Shown one piece after another: positions 35,334 to 45,400 of a stretch of 64,000 nucleotides of DNA. Source of the DNA: Scatophagus argus (taxonomy: Eukaryota; Chordata; Actinopteri; Scatophagidae); the NCBI RefSeq assembly GCF_020382885.2, contig NC_058499.1:12881872-12945871 (forward strand), in the 5' to 3' direction. The position numbers and the translations under genes are program-made. The notes beneath the pieces were generated by a model. That model had not been told where the DNA came from, made no database searches, and saw only the letters and a list, made by a program, of their open reading frames with translations. Within the stretch, counting starts at the first letter, position 1; every line of letters starts with the position of its first letter.

Positions 35334-38300
35334 TCAGTGGCCACTGGCCCGGCCTCTAATTCCAGAGCCATTTATGTGACTCAATATATGATTTCTTTCC
35401 TTTGCTGAGTCACTGTCTTCTTCTTCCTCTTCATCGCTCCTGTCATCACCTTCCAGCTGCAGGATGAAAATGAACCACAGAGAAGGGTGAACCAAAGACA
35501 AAGTAAGACAAGTAACTTGGAGAATTTGCATAGTTTTAGCATACATTTCTTTGTTCACATGAATAAGATAAGATGTGACTTTATTTGTACTTTGTATTTT
35601 ATATTTTTATATTTTCTTCTAAGGTGTGCAATTTTTTATTTTCCTATTTATAAGTGTGTTTTGAAGCTGAGAATCTGCACAAAATTTCGTTATGCTTGCA
35701 TAATGACAATAAAGACTCTTGAATCTTGAATCTATTGTTCCCCCGAGGGGAAATTTAGTCATTACATCAGCCAACATTTAGTAAGCCAGTGCAAAAGCCT
35801 AAAAAATTCAGAAAAATATGTGATGTGTATAAGTTCATATTAAAAAGTACAAAATATATACGATTTGTGTAGGTGATATATACATGTATACAGCTGAGGG
35901 GGAGAGGGATGGTGGATTAACGTCTATAAGCATCATTTATATAACGAAAGACTCTAGCAGTTTAACATCTCCAACAAGAGTATTGCACAGTGTGTGTGTG
36001 TGGGGGGGGGGGACACACACCTTGGTGAACAAAAACTTGTAAAACATTCGTGATATGAGAACAGCCCAGTAGAGGTGGAGCACCTGCAGGACCACCAACA
36101 TCATATTGAAGAAGTAGTAGCCGAAGAAGGGAGCATGGTCCTCCAGTGGGTACACCCATGTACAGTGAATCAGCCTGGATGTGCACATGTAATAATTTTA
36201 CACATCATACCAAAATCCCCATCATGCATCATACTGCATCCTGTCCACTTCACACACTTACCAGAAAGGAAAAATGATAAGTCTTGTCACCATAAAGACA
36301 GCTGCAAACACCACAAACATGGCGTTAGAAGCCTTGTGCCATTTGGCGTAATTGAATAGTTTTCCACACTGTGAGACAAAATCAAGACAAAAAAATCAGT
36401 TCTTTGTTTAAAAATAGTAATTTATAGTAAATCATAACATCATTGAAGGGGATTTTTGCTACTGACATTTAGGCTTAGTCATGTAATAATCCCCATGCAA
36501 GATGCTTGTATTTCCTTTGTTATTACAGGAGGTTGCCATAATAGCATGTAACATGTAATTTTTGCAAAAAAAATTTAGTTGAGAATATTATTGATTGTTA
36601 TATATTGATATTGATTCAACTCTAATTACCTCTGTGAATTAATGGGCAAAGTTGAATATTTATATGTAAAATTTGCAGAATTTTTTGGTGGAAATTTAAT
36701 AATGCAAAAATTTTAGCACTCAGACAACTTGAGGCTGTGCATAAAATATAAAACGCAACCACCCACCTGACAATTAGCTTCACTGTCACAATGGTAAAAT
36801 GTAAAAGAAATATAGTAAATAGTAAATTAATAATAAATTACTTTTTCAATCAGTCTGTGCACAGCAGCTTACAGTATGACAAGCACATAGGTCAGTTTGA
36901 GCATGCGCTGATGTAAAATGATGCCGACCTCTAGCAGTACGTCAGCGCAGTCATGAACTGCCATCACAAGGGTTCCAATACGGATGTAGTTGGAAATCCA
37001 GGAGAAACTCAGAAGAATCAGTGTAGCTGTGTGATGAATCACCTGCTCTTTGAAGTCCTACATGCACACAAATGACAGGTAAACATATATGCAGGTGAAA
37101 CATAGACACCCCTAATTTATTGTACCATTATAACATAAAAAGCAAATACAGATTTTGCTTTAGAAAGGAAACATCTACACACTCACCTTCCGTTTCACAT
37201 CAGAAGAGAGGCTGAGGAGCAGAGAGAGGTAGAAGCTGGTTTCCAATATGTAATACCAGTACTGAGATGGCAGCATGGACTGCATGGGCATACAACACAC
37301 ACACACACACACACAGATATTTATTTTGTTGCATGCTGTAACACTGTACCAGCCATCCTAATAGCAATGACAAAAGCACTTACTTGTTTAGGGAAGCCTG
37401 CCCAAACCTCCTTCAGATTATGAAACCACGGTTTCTACAGCCAACAAAAACAAAGAAAGAGAGAGAGAGAAAGAGGAGCATGAGCTGGGGTTGGGGAATA
37501 GCCTTGAAAAAAGCCGCAACGGTAAATGTTGGCCACTTGCTCATGCATGTTTGTCTGCCATGTCATCTGCCAGAGTGTGAGAAAAACCCTGAAGCACAGG
37601 CAGACATGACATAGGGAAAGAGACAAGGAGTTTCACATGGAGCATACACTGAAATAAGGAGACAGAGAAAGAAGCAGAGAGAGGAAGACAAAACTGAAAA
37701 ACTGACTGCCACAAGACACAAATAATTACCCTGTAATAAAAGAGCTTGCTGTGATAAAACATGAGAAAAGGCCAAAATTACTTACATCATAGAGAGCTAG
37801 GATTCCACAGACAAATGCAAAAAAATAAAAGGCACATCTCCAGCTGTTGACAGACAAGAACAATAATGTCACTCAATTACAAATTTGTTTTCACATCACT
37901 GTACAATCACACACTCACATAAGCACATACGCACCTGGCTTCGCAGAACCTTTTGCGAAGCCCTGGACGGTTCTGGTTCCTCCTCCTCCTGAACCACACT
38001 TGAAGTCTCCTTTCTGACCAACTGGTTTTCTTACAAAGAGACCTCACATCAGCCTGAGAAACACAAGAGGGGCAGTCCAGCTGTTACACTCTCTCCACCC
38101 TAATGCACACTTTTTGAAGCTATACACCATGTCTGATGCCAAAGAACATGTAGTTTACTGTCCATCAGCAACAAACAGCAAACAACAACAATAATTTATG
38201 CTGACAAAAGCCAACTGTTCAAATTATAGTAACCCAGTATATCTGAAAAATACCATACAAAATATTGTTCCTAAAATCCTATATACTATAGGTGTGACTG

Positions 38301-38816
38301 GTAAAAGATTTTTGTTTTTCAGTGACATGCCCCTTTAGACCCACCTGTGATGGAAAGCGTGCTTTGCTGCAAAAGTAGTTTTCTAAGAGTGGGTGTGGTT
38401 CTGCTGTGAGACGTATTCTGTCCCTGACTCCCCAAACATTAGCCAATGGTGCGGCCATGTACCTGTAACAGCACACAAGCAAGCACAGACATTACAGTAA
38501 ATCTGCGTCATCAGCTCTTTGGAGTGCCATGTGTTGCTCCACGCAGCTAATGCAACATAATCCCAGTATTCTGAAACTTGATGATTGTATTGCTATGTTT
38601 GCTGTCACAAAGCACATTTTACTCATATACTGCATAGTCGCACCTCTCAAACAGGTATCTGACTAGAAGCATGCAGATAGCGCAGGGCAGAGCAGCGTAG
38701 AGGTGAGAGGCTTTAGCGTAGACATAACCTTCTTTGTCCTCTAAATCAGACCAGTAGACGTTTGCCGGCAGCCACAGACGATCCCACCACAGCCACTCAC
38801 TGACTGTTTGCAACAT
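35334..38816 (-). CDS. cers3: Ceramide synthase, cers3-like (cers2/3 type)
   Basis: This ER membrane enzyme N-acylates sphingoid bases with fatty acyl-CoA to make (dihydro)ceramide. Ten exons: 38644-38816, 38345-38462, 37935-38053, 37786-37843, 37384-37434, 37187-37279, 36929-37057, 36262-36368, 36021-36174, 35334-35456; 1125 nt, 374 aa. The N-terminus matches the family ([29 protein letters not shown]). A Hox-like segment ([15 protein letters not shown]) is followed by the TLC/Lag1 domain from about residue 137 to 335 with [14 protein letters not shown] and [14 protein letters not shown]. The tail is acidic ([14 protein letters not shown]) and ends GH as I recall for human CERS3. Residues in the catalytic domain resemble both CERS2 and CERS3; location near igf1r (human 15q26 holds CERS3 and IGF1R) favours cers3. 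One donor is weak (GTCGGC at 36928). Confidence 0.9.
35560..35740 (+). repeat. Retroposon 3' tail with TTGAATC repeats
   Basis: The sequence ends CGTTATGCTTGCATAATGAC then AATAAAGACTCTTGAATCTTGAATC, a pattern of fish LINE/SINE 3' ends: a stem-like ATGCTTGCAT, AATAAA, then a short tandem heptamer. The following CCCCCGAGGGGAAATTTAG is another common fish repeat core. It is in a cers3 intron, antisense to the gene. Confidence 0.5.
36929..37057 (-). CDS. cers3: cers3 exon with the Lag1 catalytic motif
   Basis: This 43-codon exon starts DFKEQVIHH and ends HDCADVLLE. It contains the Lag1 motif with the two adjacent histidines and the HD pair required for ceramide synthase activity in this family. 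All are present, so the enzyme is predicted active. Confidence 0.9.
37935..38053 (-). CDS. cers3: cers3 exon with the Hox-like domain
   Basis: The 119-nt exon encodes [20 protein letters not shown] and RPGLRKRF, the second half of the Hox-like domain that vertebrate CerS2-6 carry between the first membrane segment and the TLC domain. In this family it is not a proven DNA binder; residues next to it are needed for activity. Confidence 0.88.
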
Positions 38817-38844
38817 GCTGCTGGAAAACACAGAAGACACATGA

Positions 38845-41340
38845 AAAATAATAAATAAAAAAAGCTATTTCATTTTACAAGCATGAACCATGATGAAACA
38901 TTTTGTTTCCTATTCACATTTTTAAAATCATATCAAGTAAGTGGAGGTAAATCAAAACATTAGTTCATGAATATTAAATAAATCACATTTGACAAACCAC
39001 ACAACGCTTCACACAAACCACATGCCATACCGCCATACCATGTGGTGTGACAACATGTAGTAGCAGTAGCACATTTTTTCACCTGCCTATAAAAATATGT
39101 ACTATTGATACAATTCAGATCGAATGAAAGATTGTTTTAAAATAGTTTTTTTTCCAGTTTCTATCATTAAACGAAGTAAAGTTGCCAATGTAGTGCACAT
39201 TCACTGTGGGAAATCAAGACATTTTTTATAAACTGAATGCAGGCTGGCATGCTGAAGCAGCTAGGACTCTGGTCCACAAGGATTCACAGCCCAAAAAAAT
39301 CCTTTTTGTCTTAAACCTACTGTGCCAGTTTTTTTGGTTGTAGCCACTAGGAACTAATCGGTGGACATCCAGTCCCAGAAGGAAGTGAGTAAATTGGAGA
39401 AGAGAATATCAATAATTATCAAAGGGCAAGACAGATAAAGAGACAGATAAAGAAGGGTGAGGAGCAATTCGATGAGTTAAAGTCCCTTTTCTCATGGACT
39501 CTGCCCCTGATGTATAGATAAAAACATGTTATTTTATCAATTAGAAAACTGCTTTTCATATCAAAGTCGTCCGAACAAATATAATTATTATAATTCTACA
39601 ATAATTCTAAATATTTATAATGGTGGCATAAATTATTAACCAGGATACAGCGTGTCCGTGAATGTAATAAGTAAACATGGGAAAGCGGGCACACGTACCT
39701 GCAGGCACTGTTGTCTTGACAAGTTCCAACAGAAGAGAGGGAAGCTGAAGTGAATACAGAGAGAGTGTAAGAAAGTCCAAGTCATCACTTGTTGATGTCC
39801 GGTTTGCATGCTCAGTTCTTTGTTACACGTCAGTCACAGAATCCATCCACTAATACGTACATGCTCATGTAGGCACACACAGACTCACCTTCAGTGCGCT
39901 CACTGTGAGACGTACAGTGTGTTTCCCAGGGACCTTCCCGTGTGAAGCAAGTCTGTTACTCATATAGGTCATGTACTGCACCTATCCACACAAGATAACA
40001 GCCCCCGTTAGATCACACAAGTTCACTTCATCAGCTATTGCGGAGCTATTCTTCAAAGACAGCGTAAAAGAAGGCAAATATTTACACACAAGCTACTGCG
40101 TGATGTACCTCATTGTGTGCGAGGCAACGGAATCTGGTGAACATGTTGAATTTTGTGTGTGGTCGCTCACCTGATTAGAAAGAACGGGATCCTTCCCTCC
40201 CACTCTGTCTGCTGCTGTGATCACACCCTTGTAGTTGCAGAAAGTCTTTTATGAGTGCGGTTTGAGCATTTTGTACTCTTACTTGCGAATGGTATAAGCT
40301 GAAGCAGTCATTGGCGTCTACAAGTGTTGGCATACCCTCACCTGCAATTCCCTTGGAATGCTGGGAAGCCCTCACAAAGGCTCCATTCACTAGTGGGACA
40401 GGGGAGGAGGAGGAGGAGCCAGGCCATGTTATGGATAGAGAAGGAAAGGGAATGCACAAACAGAGAGAGTGAAAAATCACTCTGCATTGATGGCTGCCTG
40501 GGTTAATAATGAAACATATCAATATCAAACACCTGACCTTTGTTACAATTAACTGTTTTCCCTGCCCAGTTTCTACATGGAAAATTTGAATTCCCAGCTA
40601 TTAACCATTTGATGTCCACTCCAAGAAAAAAAACAAAGTAAAAATTTTTTTTTTTCAAATTTTTTGCGTTATTGGGCACTAATAAGAAGAAAAATATTTT
40701 TTATTATTATTGCTATTATTACCTTATTTATTATTTATTTATTTCTAGCATAGCATGCCTTGACTGAACGGATCGCTCAATAAGACTGATTATAATTCAA
40801 CAATTTTTCTATGGGATATAGTGACTCAAAATGTGCTCTGCCACATGGTTGGGCTGACAGTCAAAGAGGGAATATTTTTTCTTATATTGTACTTTTGCAG
40901 AAGAACTTTGAAAATATTAGGTTTCATAGCGATACAAAAGCAACACATCACTGAGTATCCACATTTAAACACAAGAATAATTTCTTGGTGTTTCACTATA
41001 CACCAGAGGGGGGCAACACAGACTACACAATAGGACCATCAGTAGTGATGCTGTCACTACCAACCAATGAGCATTTACTAATGTTATGAATGTTGTGTTG
41101 TTGTTGTTGGTCTCATGTTTGTTCAGCTTGCCATCTCTGAAAGGAGGCATTGGCTATATGATGTTATTTGTTGCCTCTTATTGATGCTGAATATGGGTTA
41201 TTTCTTAACGGAAACTGCAATTAATGTGATACTTCCATTTTTAAAGTTTCCAGTCAGTAATTGAAGCCCGTGAGCAAAGGTATCATGACACAAATACAAC
41301 ATAAAATAACCCATGGAAGTTCAGAAGGAAAAACAGATTT
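38845..41340. other. Stretch between cers3 coding start and the ano2 3' end
   Basis: Apart from the proposed cers3 leader exons (39.7-40.2 kb) I see no gene. The part at 40.6-41.0 kb is A/T-rich with T-runs. The 118-codon minus ORF at 40175-40528 overlaps a likely promoter and has no family features. Confidence 0.5.
39699..40175 (-). other. cers3: Probable non-coding 5' exons of cers3
   Basis: The first coding exon begins at a TTTTCCAG acceptor four bases before the ATG, so the leader must be spliced. Three minus-strand donors lie upstream: GCAG/GTACGT after 39699 (exon about 39699-39740 with a CACTTCAG acceptor), GAAG/GTGAGT after 39889, and TCAG/GTGAGC after 40171. They could be successive or alternative first exons. 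No protein is encoded there. Confidence 0.45.
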
Positions 41341-41357
41341 CAAAAATATGTCCTTCT

Positions 41358-41363
41358 TTTATT
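41358..41363 (-). terminator. Polyadenylation signal of ano2
   Basis: TTTATT here is AATAAA in gene orientation, about 470 nt after the ano2 stop codon. Confidence 0.5.
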
Positions 41364-41828
41364 ATAATTTTACATTTTTTTATATATCAAAACCTCTAGA
41401 AATAAACAGTAGATCTACTTGATACTAGCTGTGCTAGTGTGGGACTGAAAACAACAGAAGAGCAGTGGCTACTGAGCTGTGTCTGTGGGCAAAAACAAAC
41501 AAACAAAGAGTTCAGTTCAATGGTATTTTGTTAGGGCATGGCAGATAGAGTTTCAGAGCAGTCTTTCTATGGATTGTTTTTCACTCCCCTTGTCTAGACC
41601 AGCCCTCAGCCCAGAGCATAAACATCCCTGTGCTGTGAAGAGTAAGAGGATAAACAGGACATTCTGGTGATCAAGATGGTCTCGCTTCAGACCCCAGGTA
41701 TTATGTGTGCAGATAGGGAAGACAGAAGGAGGGTTGAGGCTGCGGGCACAGACAGGAGAGGCTAATCTGGATAGTCCTCCCCCTCCCTCTGCCACCCTCT
41801 GTCCCTTTCCCTTGCCTTCCAGCTTTTC

Positions 41829-42496
41829 TCATACTGGCGTGTTACGCTTCAGTTCACTGGGGGAAGGTGGGATGCGGCCCCCCAGCTTCGTCAAGCTGGT
41901 GGAATGACTAGGCTTGGCGGAGGGCTCCTCAGGACCAGGGGCTCTTTGCCGTGGAGGCAGGGTGGAGCAACGGGCTTTGCCCCGGGAGCGAGGCTGTTGC
42001 GGCGGAGGGCCTTTCAGCACGAATAGTTCACTGGGAGCTTTGGGCTGTTGGGCTGATGAGGACTGTGTGGGAGGTGGAGACGACGGTGACACCGGTGTGC
42101 GTGGTGAAGAGAATGGGTTGGTCGAGGCTGATAACGGACAGTCCAGTGGAACCAGGGGAGTAAGTGTGGCCGTCTGCTGGAACCTTGTGAGGCTGGTGGA
42201 GTGGCTGGGCCGTGGCAGGCTGTAACAAGCCTCAGCCCCTCTGTGGCGGGAAGGCAGGGTGGAGCAGCGGGCCTTTGCCCTTGAGACTAACTCTCTGGGA
42301 GGGGGAGCAATTAGCGTGAAGAGCCTGGTGTCAATATCTGATGTTGTAATGTCGGCCCTGGAGCTCTTCAGACTCTGAGATGAGCCTCTTTTAGATGATG
42401 GCAGTGACACAGGTTCCTGGTCTTTCTGGTATTCCTGTTTGGAACCCGAGCGGGGAAGCTCTGTAGTCGTAGCTGAGCTCGATGAGGGTTCTTCAT
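41829..42496 (-). CDS. ano2: ano2 last exon: Ser/Pro-rich tail with two copies of a repeat
   Basis: It encodes 221 residues of Ser/Pro-rich, probably disordered sequence. Two copies of one module occur: [15 protein letters not shown] followed by [10 protein letters not shown], and [15 protein letters not shown] followed by [10 protein letters not shown]. Each is preceded by a hydrophobic-Pro block (LFTLIAPPP and LFVLKGPPP). The spliced junction puts an Asp codon across the intron. No domain name is recognised. The stop is at 41829-41831. Confidence 0.8.
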
Positions 42497-45400
42497 CTGC
42501 ATGACAAGGAACAGAAGTAACAGAAGTAAGAATCAGAGGACACAAAGAATACAAACTGCTCTATAGTAAAGATGACAGATGAAACTTAGTGGTACAAATT
42601 GAAGATCCAAAGGCCAGAAATAAAAAACAAACATTAGGTTTTCTCCTCGCACCTAACAAGCCAAGCTCGCTCATGAAAGAATCCAGATCGACAGTGAAAT
42701 TCTCAGCTGCTGTCGCCTCTTTTTCTTCTACTTTTCTTTCTTCACTTTCTTCTTTTTCCTCTCCTCCTTCTTGTTCATTGATAACACTTCCATCTTCTTC
42801 AGTCACTTCTCCATTTTTCCCCCTTTCTTTCAATTCTACCTCTCTAACCTCCTCTTCTCCTTCACCTCTTTGCTCTTCCTGTGTATTTTCATCAACTTCT
42901 TCGAATGACTTCCCAATCTCTGGATCACTGTCCTTGGTCTTTCTCTGTTCATCTACACTAATGTCGAACCCTACTGCTTCCTCCTCCATCTCTATTTGCT
43001 TCTGCTCTGGTTCTTCTTCAGGAGGTGCCTCCACCACAATGTCGATATTTCCAGGAAAGCAGGAGTTGGTGCGTTTTGGGGAGCGAGATTTGATATGTGC
43101 TTCTTGGTCTTGATTCAGCAGAAACTCCATCAGCATCATGTTCTCTTTCTTCAACTGTTCACGCAGAGATCGTGGTACATCTGGGATCATCCAGGCAACC
43201 AACATGCTGAGGAACATAGCAAGGTTCTGTTTGGAAAAATACAAGGAAATGTTAAAATATCTATCTATCTATCTTTACACACACACACACAGACGCACAG
43301 TATTTCTAGGATTCACAGGTTTACCAAAAAGATGGTAAATGGTTCTTACATTCCCAAAACAAAAACAATGACAAAATCTATTAGTGACAACAGTTCATTT
43401 GATTAAATAAAAATTAAATGTAGTTTCAGTCAAAACTAAATTAAAATTTTCCGTTGCTTGTTCCACATCCACATTAGGAATGCACATTGTAAAGTCATTA
43501 TAAGATTCAGTGATTCCATGCATCAGATACACTATTTCAGTCACAGCAGGCTTCTGACTACATTAGCAATGTTTGGTTTCATGTTACCTGACATAAAAAT
43601 GATCTCAATAAGTTCCCCACAGGAAGGTATGCAAAGCTCAAGTTCGGGAAAAAAAAGCTCTTCTATCAGATGAAGAGTTGGTATCAGTGGAGACTCTAAG
43701 TTGTCATATTTAAATCAGTATCAGGAGAGAAAATGTCGGGTGTTGGATGCTGGCTTTTCTTCTTATCCATAATAATACTGTACATTAATGTGGTGATGAC
43801 TGCCCGTTGTTCAGAAACACCATACACTTGCAACTAACGAAAATCCCACATCTAAAAGGATACTTGAAATACTTCAAGATCAGACACCACTTTTTTTTAG
43901 ACTTTTTAAGGCTTATATCGACATAACCACTATTACAAATGCTATTTTTGTACCTGGAAGAATATCACAAAAGCCAGTTTGGCAGCCAGGACAGACCAGT
44001 ACTGTTTCGAGAAGGTGTAGGCGTCTGGTTCCCACGGTGGGTCTCTGTAGTCCTTATACCTGAAAAACAAGGGCAGTATGAGCAATAGTAAGGAGGAACG
44101 TAGAACAACATGGATTAATGTGGTTTACAGTCAGGGAAAAAGCTGAAATTCTCTGAAAGCTCTTCCTCAATGAAATCCCTGCTATAAATGCTTTATTTTA
44201 CAGTTTCTGTAAGAGTTAAGCAGCTGAACTCAGGGACTTAAGGGAAAATCCAGGTGGGTTAAGATTAAGAGAGTCACTCTGACCTGCACATGGAGACTCC
44301 TGTGATGAGGGTCGTGGTGGGCGCAGTGCCAGGTGGGAAGTTGCTGACATTGAAGTAGGACAGCGAGTGCTCTGTGTAGCCATTCATGGTGCCATTTACA
44401 CTGTACATGTACTGGTAAACCATTCGTGGAACAAACTCTGATGTGAAGGAGATGACGAATGCCTGCAAAGATAAACAAAGAATGTAAATAACAAAACTGT
44501 ATTACAATCATTATGCATGTGCTGATCCTGAACCAAGATTCTTTTTGTTGTTCTTTCTTTCTTTTTGTTGTCTTTCTGTCATTGAGCTGAAATCATTTTT
44601 TGTGAGTCAGTATGCTGATTGATTTTCTTACTATTAATTTCTTATCAAGAAACAGCTCACTCCCTTAGCCAGACAACATTACACCCAGAATGACTGAGGC
44701 AGACTCAGACATAGTTAGGTATCCCTGAAGATACCTGGTACAAGACATTTCAGTTATTTTGTAATTCAAAATAAGGATGTTTTAAACATGAATGTGTCAA
44801 TTTTACATTTTTCAAACATCCTGACCTGATGAAGATCCAAACGTGATCTTAGACTGTGTCTTTATTTAACTTTTGTGGAGGTGCGTGCCAGCTAGACCAG
44901 CTAGCAAACATGAAGGTCTCACGAAGATACAGCAAAAGTGTTCACATATGCCATCAAGCTGACAGAGACATAACCCTCATTGTTGTGCACATCACTTACA
45001 TGAGACATTCTCTGTCAGAGGTTGGAGGTTATGGGCTCACACACTTACATTGGTAATGACAGAGAACTTGCTGATTCCACAGAGAATGTTGTACCAAATC
45101 CCTGGAGACAGCATGTGCATGGAAAGAGACAAACAGGGAAAGGGAAAGTGTGTCCGTCCGTCCGTGTGTGTGTGTGTGTAATTGTGTAAAGGAAAGTGAC
45201 AGACATGTAGACAAAGAGACAAAAACAGAGGGGCAGAGTGGAGTAAAGGAAAGAAAAGTGATTAAAAGTCCCAGAAGAGCTTATTTCGCATTTACACAGA
45301 GACTGACAGAGTAGACATGCCCTCATGTGCCATCTGTACCTATGTCTTTACACCTCACGGCATCAGGACGTTGGATCTCGGTGACAAATTTTGCAGCATC

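Noticed and set aside
40175-40528. 118-codon minus-strand ORF near the cers3 leader
   Set aside because: Overlaps a spliced leader region and has no conserved motif.
41914-42225. Gly-rich 103-codon plus-strand ORF
   Set aside because: Shadow of the Ser/Pro-rich ano2 last exon.
42589-43113. 174-codon plus-strand ORF rich in Ser/Phe
   Set aside because: It is the antisense of the Glu-rich ano2 exon; Glu codons read backwards give Ser/Phe/Leu and few stops.
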